Origin: an uncultured Spirochaetaceae bacterium
GTDB taxonomy: Bacteria > Spirochaetota > Spirochaetia > Sphaerochaetales > Sphaerochaetaceae
Direction of reading: 5' to 3'
Length of the DNA stretch: 64,000 bases
NCBI GenBank assembly: GCA_944389975.1
Contig: CALXOH010000008.1
Location: 1-64,000 of the forward strand
This document shows positions 33,857 through 43,145 of the stretch, in pieces; position 1 is the stretch's first letter, and every line of letters begins with the position of its first letter. The notes beneath the pieces were generated by a model. The model had not been told where the DNA came from and did no database searches. It saw nothing but the letters and a program-made list of their open reading frames with translations. Both the position numbers and the translations under genes were made by a program.

Positions 33857-34528
33857 TCATTCTCCCAGTCTTTCTCCAAACACATCCTGCAGTCTCACTA
33901 TGTAATGATCCCTGGTTGTTATCGTATGCAACTTGATTAGTTCTTCCGAAAGGTCTGCATCTTTCCTTCGCAATGCCTTTAATATCTTCTCATGCCCATC
34001 CAACGACTCGATGATCTCCTCTTTGCTTGTAAAATACGTCGGATATCTTGATGAGAAATCATAAAGTTCAGCGATCAGCCTTACCTGGATTTTATTTTCA
34101 CATGCTTCATATATTCTGAAATGCCATTTACGGTTATGCTTCCAATATCCCAAATAATCCTCAGTATCTTCATACAGCTTGCTTTCTTTCCATAGGTCTT
34201 CAATGGCAATCAGATCATCAGGTGAAAAGTGCATCACGGCATCACGGATAGCCTTCCCTTCGAGGTTGATGCGTACTGCAAATATATCCATAACTTCTTT
34301 CAATGATATTTGGCTGATATAGAATCCATTATTTGGTTTGGAGGTTAGAACACCTTCTTGTGTTAATGTACGGAAAGCTTCCCGTACTGGAATCTCACTT
34401 ATTCCGTATTGTTCCGCAACAGAGGCTATAAGAAGACGTTCGCCGGGAGAATACTCGCCTTTAAAGATGGAATCCCTGACTTTGTGATATATCATATCAC
34501 TCTTTGTCTTATATTCTTTATTATTCAT
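33857..34528 (-). CDS. GntR-family regulator, FadR/FCD type
   Basis: A 223-residue regulator. The N-terminal winged helix is complete (VRDSIFKGEYSPGERLLIASVAEQYGISEIPVREAFRTLTQEGVL). The C-terminal all-helical FCD domain binds metal and an organic acid (VRINLEGKAIRDAVMH, WHFRIYEACENKI, DGHEKILKALR). It is the first gene of the acid-sugar locus and almost touches the next gene, so it probably controls itself and all following genes in response to a pathway acid. The upstream region is very AT-rich, with several AATATATT palindromes. ATG 34528 is the natural start. Confidence 0.9.
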   Translation of the reverse strand: MNNKEYKTKSDMIYHKVRDSIFKGEYSPGERLLIASVAEQYGISEIPVREAFRTLTQEGVLTSKPNNGFYISQISLKEVMDIFAVRINLEGKAIRDAVMHFSPDDLIAIEDLWKESKLYEDTEDYLGYWKHNRKWHFRIYEACENKIQVRLIAELYDFSSRYPTYFTSKEEIIESLDGHEKILKALRRKDADLSEELIKLHTITTRDHYIVRLQDVFGERLGE

Positions 34529-34540
34529 TTCAACCTCATA

Positions 34541-34707
34541 AATATATTTTCTAGTGGCGTATTCCGCATTGTCAAATAAAATATATTAAAATTAGATTCT
34601 GCTTATTATATCTTACTATATATAGAATTAATTTAAATAAACAACTAAGTTTGATCTAATATACAACCAATATTATGGAATATATTTCTCTTCTAAAATA
34701 TATTTTA
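34541..34707 (-). promoter_or_regulatory. AT-rich gntR upstream region with four AATATATT palindromes
   Basis: AAATATATTTT (34540-34550), AAAATATATTAAA (34578-34590), GAATATATTTC (34678-34688) and AAAATATATTTTA (34695-34707) share the palindrome AATATATT within 170 bp before gntR. They may be regulator sites, but base composition alone could produce some of them. The rest of the 34529-35125 gap shows two GGTATAC copies 26 bp apart (near 34774 and 34800) and no convincing gene. Confidence 0.35.
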
Positions 34708-35125
34708 CCCCACCGTACTCACGATATTCATTATTTTGAAATCAGTAATTCATGAGGAAGACCTGAAATCTTTGGTATACGCATGGTAGTCATGAGATCG
34801 GTATACTATCCTGTACTTTCTTGGCTTAACGACATGTAGAAAACCCCTGCATCAAAACCTCAGATTAGTTAATCGGAAACTTAATCCAATGGTGGCGGAA
34901 ATGGAATGGGTTCTCTTTAACAATTCGATTACTTCGCGTTTTGCCATCGTTTGGAAAATTGCTTTCTGGAAGCCTTTTCATTGAAGGGCGGTTCAACAGA
35001 AAAAAGATTGCATCTTCCATACTTGAGCAAGACCCCGGCGAAAAATGGAAATGCAATAATTTCCTTTGCCCAATACCTTGGGAACACATTGATCTCAACC
35101 TCTCCAATTGGCTACACTCCTTTCG

Positions 35126-36496
35126 ATGTCAAGAAACCTCGACTTGGGAAAAGACAATATATGGAAGCTCGTACTTGGACTGGCAATCCCCACAGCCCTT
35201 GCCCAAGCTGTCACCGTGCTATACGCGATCGTCGACAGGATGTTCATCGGTCACATGCCGCTTTATGGGGACATGGCACTCGCAGGCGTAGGTGTGGCAA
35301 GCCCGATTACGACGTTCATATCATCATTTGCAACGCTTATCGGGATGGGGGCATCCCCGATAATGGCCATGAAGGAGGGGCACGGGGAGAGGAAAGAGGC
35401 GGAGAGGATAATCACGACAGGGTTCTACCTCCTACTTGCCGTATCTGCAATCCTTCTTCCTTTGTTCTTCTTTCTTCGCAATCCGATTCTCCTTGCATTC
35501 GGTGCCTCGAGCGAGACGCTGCCTTATGCATCAGAGTATTTTGCATTTTACGTACTCGGCACCCCGTTTTCGCTTCTTGCAACGGGACTCAACAGCTTTC
35601 TGATAAACCAAGGGTATTCGAAAAGAGGAATGATATCAGTACTTTCCGGAGCGCTATTGAACATAGCACTCGATCCGGTGTTCATATTCACCCTCGGCAT
35701 GGGCGTCAAAGGAGCTGCGATCGCAACAGTCCTTTCCCAGATACTCTCCTCATTGATAGTCATATCATTCCTACGAAGCAGGAACACATCGGTAAGGCTT
35801 CACATGTCGGGTTTTTCAAAGCGCCTCATACTCCCGATACTCAAATACGGGGTTTCTTCCTTCATAATAATCTCGACGGACAGCATCCTCTTGATAATCC
35901 TCAATTCCGTATTGCAAAGATACGGGGGAGAGGAGACGGGTGATCTCTTGATAACTGCCGCGACTATAGTACAGAGCTACCACATACTGGTCACATATCC
36001 GATGGGTGGCATGACCGCAGGGTGCCAGGGGCTTGCAAGCTACAACTTCGGAGCAGGACTCACCAAGAGGGTTGGGAAAACGATAAACAACCTCCAGATC
36101 TTCATAACAGCCTACTCCGTAGCGATGTTCTTCTTCACCCTTTCCGGCTCGCATCTATTTGCGTCCCTTTTCACAAGCGATGAGGAGATGATAGCGCTTT
36201 CTTCCCGTTACATGTTCGTATTCGAATGCATGGTCATCCCGCTTTCATTCCAATACGTGAACGTAGACATGATGACAGCACTCGGGGAGATAAGGATCGC
36301 ATTACCCTTGTCACTGACGAGGAAGATCTCATTCTTGATTGCGACTGTAACGCTTCCCGTGTTCCTACCCGCATCATCGGCATTCCTTGCAGAGGGCATC
36401 TCCGACCTCCTTTCCGGCTTGATCGGTACTCTGATCATGAGGAAAAACCTTCCAGGGATCCTTCAAAGAAGAGCAAAAGGGGACCTGCGGATCTGA
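35126..36496 (+). CDS. MATE-family efflux transporter
   Basis: A 456-residue polytopic protein, the third MATE transporter of the window. Motifs are GLAIPTALAQAVTVLYAIVDRMFIG, GVGVASPITTFISSFATLIGMG and ALLNIALDPVFIFTLGMGVKGAA. The second half repeats the pattern. I prefer ATG 35126 (MSRNLDLGKDN) to the TTG at 35108, although neither has a clear ribosome site. It stops directly against the convergent HAD gene with no bases between. No regulator is adjacent; gntR is 600 bp away and divergent. The substrate is unknown. Confidence 0.88.
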   Translation: MSRNLDLGKDNIWKLVLGLAIPTALAQAVTVLYAIVDRMFIGHMPLYGDMALAGVGVASPITTFISSFATLIGMGASPIMAMKEGHGERKEAERIITTGFYLLLAVSAILLPLFFFLRNPILLAFGASSETLPYASEYFAFYVLGTPFSLLATGLNSFLINQGYSKRGMISVLSGALLNIALDPVFIFTLGMGVKGAAIATVLSQILSSLIVISFLRSRNTSVRLHMSGFSKRLILPILKYGVSSFIIISTDSILLIILNSVLQRYGGEETGDLLITAATIVQSYHILVTYPMGGMTAGCQGLASYNFGAGLTKRVGKTINNLQIFITAYSVAMFFFTLSGSHLFASLFTSDEEMIALSSRYMFVFECMVIPLSFQYVNVDMMTALGEIRIALPLSLTRKISFLIATVTLPVFLPASSAFLAEGISDLLSGLIGTLIMRKNLPGILQRRAKGDLRI

Positions 36497-37162
36497 TCAG
36501 AAGAGCGAGAATATCTTTTCGCGTAGCTCCGAAACGCTGTCAGATAGGTTTTCGATCCCGAACTTCTCCAGCGCCCTACGTTCCCTGAAGCCGTAGGTGA
36601 CTATCAAGGATTTCGATGAGTAGTTGTTTGCAGCGATGTAATCGACCTCGCTATCCCCGACGAAAAGCGCCTCCCCCTCTTTTATCCCGAACGGTTTGAG
36701 AGTATCTGAAAGAAGTTCGTAGTCGGGTTTCAGCTTTCCTCCCTTTCTCTTTCCCCGTACGAAGAGAAACGGATGGGATGGAAAGAAATGCGGGATTATC
36801 ATCTTCGCCAGATCGTCATCCTTGTTCGATAAAACCCCGTAAGGAACGCCGCTTTTGTCCAAAAGCGACAAAAGCATCGGAATGCCGTCGTACGGCTTTG
36901 TCTTTTCAATCGGATGCTTGTGGTAATAGTTCTCCATAATGGAGAACATCAGGTTCTGATCGTTTTCATCCACGCTTTTCACAGCTTTCTTTGCGATTGC
37001 ACGGGCCAACGCCATCTTCAGTCCGTTTCCGACGAACGACTTCACTTCGTCTTCAGTGCATGGTGGTATGTCATAGCACTTGAGTGCATAGTTCATGCTG
37101 TTCGCTATGTCCCCTATCGTATCAAGGAGGGTTCCATCCAGATCGAATACTACTGCTTTCAT
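36497..37162 (-). CDS. HAD-family phosphatase (phosphoglycolate phosphatase-like)
   Basis: A 221-residue HAD hydrolase of the Gph/PhnX class. Motif I is VVFDLDGTLLDT (nucleophile Asp and acid Asp), motif II GVLSNKDDDL, motif III the Lys of GGKLKPDY, and motif IV LFVGDSEVDYIAA. The helical cap between residues 20 and 80 fits subfamily IA. It removes phosphate from small molecules such as phosphoglycolate. ATG 37162 starts right at motif I; the upstream ATG 37171 adds three residues and is possible. It is divergent from the following methyltransferase gene and convergent with the MATE gene. Confidence 0.85.
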   Translation of the reverse strand: MKAVVFDLDGTLLDTIGDIANSMNYALKCYDIPPCTEDEVKSFVGNGLKMALARAIAKKAVKSVDENDQNLMFSIMENYYHKHPIEKTKPYDGIPMLLSLLDKSGVPYGVLSNKDDDLAKMIIPHFFPSHPFLFVRGKRKGGKLKPDYELLSDTLKPFGIKEGEALFVGDSEVDYIAANNYSSKSLIVTYGFRERRALEKFGIENLSDSVSELREKIFSLF

Positions 37163-37254
37163 ACATGCCAAAGATACATGGCACGAACCTTTTGGACAAT
37201 ACGTGCCCTCTTTGGGAATGGAGTCTTCCCGATATTTCCGATAAAATAAACCAC

Positions 37255-38478
37255 GTGTACAGGATCACGATAAACAAAGGCAAGGAAAAGCAGCTCGAAC
37301 GCCACCACCCTTGGGTGTTCACCGGAGCGATCGGGAAAGTGGAAGGGGATGAGAAGAGTGCCTCATGGGCATTGGTATCCAGATACGACGGAGCTTTTCT
37401 CGCAAAGGGTTGGTATGACGAGAAAAGCCACATAATACTCCACCTCCTTTCATGGGACTACAAGGAAAACCTTGACGAGAAGTGGATAGAGCGCAAAGTC
37501 AGGGAGAGCATCGAACGGCGAAGGGATTTCTTCCTCCCGTCATCTCCGGCCAATGCGTTCAGAGTCATACACGGGGAGGCTGATTTCCTTCCCGGGATCG
37601 TTGCAGACATATATGCACGCACTGTACGCGTAGTAATCTCATCCCGTTTCGGAAACACTTTCGCCGAAGTGATCGCAAAAACGCTCTGCGATGCGCTCCA
37701 CCCCGATTACATCGCTCTATATGCAGACCCGAACTACGCAAAAAGCGAAGGAATAAAGGAGAAGGAAAGGATATTCGTCGGAGGAAAGGAAGTTTTTGAT
37801 TTCGTGGAGAAGAACGTGACGATCAAGGAAAACGGCATCTGGTACGAGATTGAAGGGGGGAAGGGGCAGAAATCCGGCTTCTACCTCGATCAAAGGGACA
37901 ACAGGTGCGTAGTCGAGGAATTCTCATACAAGGCAAAGGCTCTTGATGTCTGTTCATTCACGGGCTCCTTTACAATGCACATGCTCAAAGGAGGCGCTTC
38001 AAGTGTAAAAGCGATAGACTCATCGGAGAGTGCGCTGAGGCATTTGATCTACCAGGTGCATCTGAACGAGAACAAGGGAACGCTCCCCCCGGGATCAAGG
38101 GAGAAAGTCGAAATACTCCCAGGTGATGCATTCGACCTTCTGAGGAAGGAAAACGACAACAGCTACGACATGGTGGTACTCGATCCGCCGAAGCTGGCGA
38201 AGACCAAAGGGCAGCTTCAGAACGCAATCAAAGCATACAAGGACATAAACTTGAATGCGATGAGGAAAGTCAGGAAAGGCGGGATACTCGTCACCTTCAG
38301 CTGCTCAGGTTCGCTTTCGAGGGAGGACTTCAAGATGATACTCTCCTGGTGTGCAAAAGACCTTGGGTATGAAGTCCAGATATTAAAGACGCTATCGCAG
38401 GGGGAGGACCACCCGGTAAGGCTCTCCTTCCCCGAATCCGAATACCTCAAAGGGTTTGTATTGAGGATCCTCAAATGA
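37255..38478 (+). CDS. SAM-dependent rRNA methyltransferase, RlmI/YccW-like (PUA domain)
   Basis: An approximately 407-residue protein. The N-terminal PUA domain (ITINKGKEKQLERHHPWVFTGAI) binds RNA; an EEHD-like linker follows, and the Rossmann methyltransferase domain shows ALDVCSFTGSFTMHMLKGG (SAM motif I) and VVLDPPKLAKTKGQL (DPP(K/R)-type motif IV). A catalytic Cys lies in TFSCSGSLSRE. RlmI methylates 23S rRNA C1962 at C5; this homologue probably modifies rRNA too. I chose GTG 37255 because alignment with the family starts there. The in-frame ATG at 37165 would add 30 unrelated residues. Its stop overlaps the next methyltransferase by 4 bp. Confidence 0.85.
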   Translation: MYRITINKGKEKQLERHHPWVFTGAIGKVEGDEKSASWALVSRYDGAFLAKGWYDEKSHIILHLLSWDYKENLDEKWIERKVRESIERRRDFFLPSSPANAFRVIHGEADFLPGIVADIYARTVRVVISSRFGNTFAEVIAKTLCDALHPDYIALYADPNYAKSEGIKEKERIFVGGKEVFDFVEKNVTIKENGIWYEIEGGKGQKSGFYLDQRDNRCVVEEFSYKAKALDVCSFTGSFTMHMLKGGASSVKAIDSSESALRHLIYQVHLNENKGTLPPGSREKVEILPGDAFDLLRKENDNSYDMVVLDPPKLAKTKGQLQNAIKAYKDINLNAMRKVRKGGILVTFSCSGSLSREDFKMILSWCAKDLGYEVQILKTLSQGEDHPVRLSFPESEYLKGFVLRILK

Positions 38479-39653
38479 GATACAGCTACCAGAAAGCAAA
38501 GCCATGCCGCTTGGAATCGATATGCGGGGGATGCTCGTACTCCTCCCTTCCTTACGAAATCGAACTGGAAAAGAAGATGGGACGGGAGATCGCGCTCTTC
38601 TCCCGTTATGCATACGTCTACCCTATAATCCCTTCAAAGAGGGAGAACTACAGGGACAAGGTGCAGGCTGTGATCGGGAAGGACAGGAAAGGGAATGTGA
38701 TATCCGGGCTCTACGCGAAAGGCTCGCACCATCTTGTGAACGTAAAAGCGTGCCAGCTTGAATTCGAGGGGGCATCGAAAATACTCTCCACAGTCAGGAA
38801 GTTCACAAAAAGCCTTGGGATAGAGCCTTATGACGAGGATATGAAAAACGGCCTGATAAGGCACGTGCTCTTACGTAGAGGGCACGAGAGCGGGGAGATA
38901 CTGGTGGCTCTTGTCTTTGGAAACGACAACGTTGGAAAAGCAAAGGAACTTGCAAATGCGCTGAAGAGGGAGCATGAAGAGATAACGACGATAGTATACC
39001 AGGTCAACGGGGAAGAGACGTCGATGGTGCTTTCCCGAATGCCATTCAAGACGCTCTACGGGAAAGGCTATATAAACGACACTCTGATGGGGCTTTCCTT
39101 CACAATACACCCCGCTTCATTCTATCAGATAAACAATGCACAGACCGGGATGCTCTACAAAGTTGCACTCAAGATGGCGGGGCTGACAGGAAGGGAACGG
39201 GTGATCGATGCGTACTCCGGAACCGGCACGATCGCACTTGCTGCGTCAAGAATGGCACGGGAAGTGGTTGCAGTCGAGATAAACAAGGACGCGGTTGAGA
39301 GCGGAAAGGAGAGCGCGAGGGAAAACGGAATAGACAACGTCGAGTTCGTCCTTGACGATGCGTCAGAGTATTTGAAGGGCCTTTCAAAGAGGAAAGAGGA
39401 GTTCGACGTGGTATTCCTCGACCCACCGAGAAGGGGTTCTGACGAAAGGTTCCTTTCATCGCTTATCAAACTGAAGCCGAGGACGATAATATACATCAGT
39501 TGCAATCCCGAGACGCTTGAAAGGGACATGAGGTATATTCTCAGATTCGGACCGTATGAAGTATTGGGGGTCCAGCCGGTGGACATGTTCCCGTGCACGG
39601 ACCAGATCGAGTCCGTCGCGCTGTTCGAGAGGAAAAGAGAGGAAGTTTCATGA
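38475..39653 (+). CDS. 23S rRNA (uracil-C5)-methyltransferase, RlmD/TrmA family
   Basis: A 392-residue enzyme. The N-terminal cluster CRLESICGGCSYSSLPYE, with a C-x5-C-x2-C pattern and a Cys further on (VKACQLEFEG), fits a [4Fe-4S] site as in RlmD/RlmCD; the usual N-terminal TRAM domain is missing. The methyltransferase part has FYQINNAQTGML, VIDAYSGTGTIALAASRM and VVFLDPPRRGSD, and the catalytic Cys is in IIYISCNPETLERD. It forms m5U in 23S rRNA (1939/747-type sites). It is coupled to the upstream RlmI-like gene by ATGA and to the following gene in the same way. Confidence 0.88.
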   Translation: MRYSYQKAKPCRLESICGGCSYSSLPYEIELEKKMGREIALFSRYAYVYPIIPSKRENYRDKVQAVIGKDRKGNVISGLYAKGSHHLVNVKACQLEFEGASKILSTVRKFTKSLGIEPYDEDMKNGLIRHVLLRRGHESGEILVALVFGNDNVGKAKELANALKREHEEITTIVYQVNGEETSMVLSRMPFKTLYGKGYINDTLMGLSFTIHPASFYQINNAQTGMLYKVALKMAGLTGRERVIDAYSGTGTIALAASRMAREVVAVEINKDAVESGKESARENGIDNVEFVLDDASEYLKGLSKRKEEFDVVFLDPPRRGSDERFLSSLIKLKPRTIIYISCNPETLERDMRYILRFGPYEVLGVQPVDMFPCTDQIESVALFERKREEVS

Positions 39654-42082
39654 CATTTGAGTTCGATGATGCATTTGATGAATTTGAAGACGACATACAA
39701 GCGGTGGTCGACCACATAAGGTTATTGAACAACGACAACAAGATCGACGAAGTCATAAGCTACATACTCTCCCTTCCCGACAGCGTAAGGAACAACAACG
39801 TAGTACTCGGATGCCTGAGCTCATCGTACCTCATCAAAGGGGAGTATGAGAAAGCGGAGAAGGCGTTGCTCCAGATCGATATGAACGATCCTGACTTCAA
39901 CAAGGGAGGGATCTATTCCTACACGCTTGCCTCAATAAAGGCAGGAGAGGGAAAATACGCTGAAGCGCTCAGGGAAGGAAAGCGCGCTCTGATGCAGAAC
40001 CCGGCCAGCGAAGGGCTTATAGAACGCATTTTCTCTTTGATCGCCGACATCTCCGAAAAGCTCGTCGAGGCCGGGAAAAAAGGCCTCCCCTTCCATAAGA
40101 AGTACGCATACGAGAACATCGACTACATCAGGGAGGATCTCTACGACTACTTCGGCTTGGATAAGTCTGACAGAAGGCACCATTTCATATCCGTCCACGG
40201 AATCGATGACGTGGAGTTGCATTTCGTGGAGAACGAAAGCAGGTACGGAGTGAACTACATGTTCACCGTCGGTCTTTCGAAATATGCGGTGGATACGAGT
40301 ACATTCATCCGGAAAGCGGGGTTCGAGAGGGTCGAACTGATGCTTGAAATCCCTTCGGAATGGAATTCCAAGACGAAAAACAGGAAAGCGTCAGCCCTCT
40401 TCAAGGACATGAAAACGCTCATCGAGGTATTCGTGCATCTGGTCGCAAAGCGCAGGATGCTCTTCTGGTCATCATACTTTTCAGACATCGGGATGTTCAC
40501 GAACCCGGATCTTTTCCAAGGGGCATGCGCGGTATTCCCTGTCGAGATGTTCGAGTGCACGACTCTCGAAGGGGATGACGTTAACCTCTACCAGCTCTAT
40601 GCGCTCAGAAAGGAGGATGTGGATTTCATCAAGGATCACTCCATACAGACGTTCATCGCGGAAGTGAACAAGCTTGAAGACCTCGTTATAGACGGAAGGG
40701 ACCACTACTTCGACATCTCCTCAAACATTGCCCCACCCGAGCGTCCGCAAGTGCTCGAATGGAACGAGATCGACAACGTCAAAGTACACTTGAATCTCCT
40801 TGAAAGGGAAAATCTTCCGCCGGAGAGCACATACACGCACATGGCGATATACCTCAGGTGGATGGACGAGCATGACCTCGTAGCCGAAGGATTCAAGGAA
40901 GTGATGACGAAATACGGGGACGACTACGTCAGGTACATGAAGGAGGAGCAGAACGGGGTACTCCCATACTGGATATTCACAAAGCGCGGTGCGGATTTCT
41001 CCGAATACTTCTATGAGTTCTACAAGATCGGATACACATACCCGTACCTACTGGTATGTTACACGGAGGAGTACTTCGGAAAGGACAAGGAGGACAAGAC
41101 GTACCTCGACATCCCGTACAGCGAGGATTACTACGCCTGGATGAGCGAAAAGATCGACGTCGCATGGAAAAAGTTCAAGGAGTTTGAGGAGCGCGTCGAG
41201 GGCTTCAAGCCCATCGACATCCCGGAACGCAACAAGGATGCATACATAAACGAGGAGATCCTCCTCAATGACGGGAATATAACATTCGCATACAAGGAAA
41301 AGCCGGTTGATGCAGCAGACTCGGGATGGAGGTTCAACAACGAAGACAAGGAACTGGACAAGGCGCATGCAGTATCGATAAGGATTTCAGATGCGATGGA
41401 GATGAACAGGGACCTCGACAGGATACTCAACGCGAAGGAAGGAAAAGCATTCTTTGCCAGAAAGCGCAAGTTCTCTCCGTTCTCATGGCCCGGGAAGAGT
41501 ACTGAACCCGAGTTCGGTTTCCCCACAGATGAAGTTGAAGTCGACGACGTGCATAGGATGATGCTCTCCGATGAAAGCCTTGTATTCTTCCAGAAGAGAT
41601 CGTCGCTTGTACTTGACGGCACGCTCGGCAGAAAGCCATACGACGAACTCGCGGTATCCAAGATGATCGCGAAAGCGAAGAAGGAAGCGCTTTACGACGG
41701 CTTTGACTGGGACGAGGATATAGTCGGCGAAATCGAAGGGGAGGAGGACCACACGATGCAAGCAGAGATATTCCCCCCTCTCTTGATGGCAAAAACCGAG
41801 GGTAACACCACGATCCTTGATTACGTATCGCCGGTGAAGGATGAAAACGGGTATTCCAAGCTGTACAACACTTCCACATACCTTTCGAGGAAGTTCGGAC
41901 TGGTGGGAAAGATCGCGTTATACGACAGGTTGATATTCGTAGAGACGCGCCGGCTTACCGAACCTGAAGCGCTTGAAGCTGCGACTGTGATATACGCTTA
42001 CGCACCGGAAAAGAGGAAGGATACGATCGGAGAGATTGCATCGAGGCTTTTAAAGTGCCACGTGGCATCAATTATCGTCTAA
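39650..42082 (+). CDS. Large multi-domain protein: TPR, SUFU-like, DUF7832-like and DUF2185-like domains
   Basis: An 810-residue soluble, acidic protein. Residues 5-140 look like TPR repeats (SSYLIKGEYEKAEKALLQI, GEGKYAEALREGKRALMQNP). About 160-340 resembles the suppressor-of-fused domain (FTVGLSKYAVD, RVELMLEIPSEW, LYALRKEDVDFI). About 385-430 matches the 'THMAIYLRWMDEHDLV' domain, and about 535-600 a DUF2185-like segment (ADSGWRFNNEDKELDK). SUFU-like and DUF2185 (Imm33-like) domains are known from computational surveys as immunity proteins against polymorphic toxins, often fused as polyimmunity proteins. No toxin gene is near. ATG 39650 overlaps the rlmD stop; the longer frame is rejected. 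Domain calls are from motif resemblance only. Confidence 0.6.
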   Translation: MTFEFDDAFDEFEDDIQAVVDHIRLLNNDNKIDEVISYILSLPDSVRNNNVVLGCLSSSYLIKGEYEKAEKALLQIDMNDPDFNKGGIYSYTLASIKAGEGKYAEALREGKRALMQNPASEGLIERIFSLIADISEKLVEAGKKGLPFHKKYAYENIDYIREDLYDYFGLDKSDRRHHFISVHGIDDVELHFVENESRYGVNYMFTVGLSKYAVDTSTFIRKAGFERVELMLEIPSEWNSKTKNRKASALFKDMKTLIEVFVHLVAKRRMLFWSSYFSDIGMFTNPDLFQGACAVFPVEMFECTTLEGDDVNLYQLYALRKEDVDFIKDHSIQTFIAEVNKLEDLVIDGRDHYFDISSNIAPPERPQVLEWNEIDNVKVHLNLLERENLPPESTYTHMAIYLRWMDEHDLVAEGFKEVMTKYGDDYVRYMKEEQNGVLPYWIFTKRGADFSEYFYEFYKIGYTYPYLLVCYTEEYFGKDKEDKTYLDIPYSEDYYAWMSEKIDVAWKKFKEFEERVEGFKPIDIPERNKDAYINEEILLNDGNITFAYKEKPVDAADSGWRFNNEDKELDKAHAVSIRISDAMEMNRDLDRILNAKEGKAFFARKRKFSPFSWPGKSTEPEFGFPTDEVEVDDVHRMMLSDESLVFFQKRSSLVLDGTLGRKPYDELAVSKMIAKAKKEALYDGFDWDEDIVGEIEGEEDHTMQAEIFPPLLMAKTEGNTTILDYVSPVKDENGYSKLYNTSTYLSRKFGLVGKIALYDRLIFVETRRLTEPEALEAATVIYAYAPEKRKDTIGEIASRLLKCHVASIIV

Positions 42083-43093
42083 CTCCATCTTCTTCCTCTT
42101 TCTTGCCAGATATTTGCGTTCATCAGGAGTCTTGGGATCCTTCCTGTCGCTTCTGCTGTTTGCCTTGAGTATCGCCTTGTTCCTCCTGTCTGAAATAAGA
42201 TAGGAGCCGACAAGGGCAACCAGTATGCACATGGCGGTCAGGAACACCCATGCGTACGGGCTGTCGGATCCGGGGATGATGACGTTCATGCCGAAAAAGC
42301 CGGTGATGAACGTCGGGAACATCAGGGAAAGGGAGATCATCGTCAAACGCTTCATTATGACGTTCATGTTGTTGCCTATTACGGAAGCGAACGCATCCAT
42401 CGTACCGGTGAGGATGTCCGAATAGGTATTGGCCATCTGGATCGCCTGCCTGTTGTCCGTTATCGCATCCTCCAGGAACTCCTGCTCGTCTTCGCTGTTT
42501 ATCTTGAAGTACGGAGTCTTCTGAAGCTTCTCCAACAACATCTCGTTGTCATTGAGGCTCGTAGTGTAATAGACAAGCGTCTTCTGGATCTGCAAGAGTT
42601 GGATAAGTTCGTAGTTCATGATGGACTTGTGAAGCTGCTCTTCAACGATGTCCTTCTGCCTGTTCATGTATTTGAGCATCCTGATGTACACAAGCGCAGC
42701 GCGCCCGAGGATCGAAATAACGAGGCCTTCCTTGGTGTCAACTGGGCATGAGCGTACCCTCCGCTTTGCAAGTTCATCCACGACGACGTTGTCTTCCTTG
42801 CATATTGTTATGATCTTGTCGGGATATAATATTATGCCCAATGGAATGCATGTGCGTACCAGCGGATCCTCTTCATCGTCGTCATCCGAAGGCAGGCGGC
42901 ATATTATGACAGTATAGTTGTCTTCCTTCTCGATCCTCGCCTGCTCGTCCGAGTCCATTATATCGGCGATTATCTCTGATTCGATCATGTATTCATCGGT
43001 AAGGATCGCGATATCGTCCTGATTGATATCCCTCGCATCGATCCAAGTGTAGTTCTGGTTCCCGGTCAAATCGTTTCTTTTTACAATCATCAT
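42068..43093 (-). CDS. corA: CorA-family divalent cation (Mg2+) transporter
   Basis: A 341-residue channel protein. A cytoplasmic N-terminal domain is followed by a long stalk helix and two C-terminal membrane helices; the signature GMN is in FITGFFGMNVIIPG at the end of the first helix. The C-terminal tail is strongly basic (RRNKAILKANSRSDRKDPKTP). CorA-type pentamers import Mg2+, some also Co2+ or Zn2+. The leader contains a 23-codon ORF and a strong hairpin just before the start, suggesting cation-dependent control. The ATG doublet 43093/43090 follows GAAGGA. The 3' end overlaps the + strand neighbour by 15 bp. Confidence 0.88.
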   Translation of the reverse strand: MMIVKRNDLTGNQNYTWIDARDINQDDIAILTDEYMIESEIIADIMDSDEQARIEKEDNYTVIICRLPSDDDDEEDPLVRTCIPLGIILYPDKIITICKEDNVVVDELAKRRVRSCPVDTKEGLVISILGRAALVYIRMLKYMNRQKDIVEEQLHKSIMNYELIQLLQIQKTLVYYTTSLNDNEMLLEKLQKTPYFKINSEDEQEFLEDAITDNRQAIQMANTYSDILTGTMDAFASVIGNNMNVIMKRLTMISLSLMFPTFITGFFGMNVIIPGSDSPYAWVFLTAMCILVALVGSYLISDRRNKAILKANSRSDRKDPKTPDERKYLARKRKKMELDDN

Positions 43094-43104
43094 CCACGTC
43101 CTTC

Positions 43105-43145
43105 CCGTCAGGAAGGCGTGAGTGTCAGAAAGGCCTTCCGGACGG
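43105..43145 (-). promoter_or_regulatory. Leader hairpin before corA
   Basis: CCGTCCGGAAGGC (43145-43133) and GCCTTCCTGACGG (43117-43105) pair over 12 bp with one internal mismatch. The 5' arm lies inside the last codons of the leader ORF and the 3' arm ends just before the corA ribosome site. Ribosome position on the leader would therefore decide whether it folds. A smaller hairpin (AAGGCC/GGCCTT, about 43219-43236) precedes the leader ORF. Confidence 0.65.

Noticed and set aside
34860-35107. Possible short + strand ORFs in the gntR-MATE gap
   Set aside because: They have no ribosome site, low complexity content and no resemblance to known proteins; the frame is broken by several stops.
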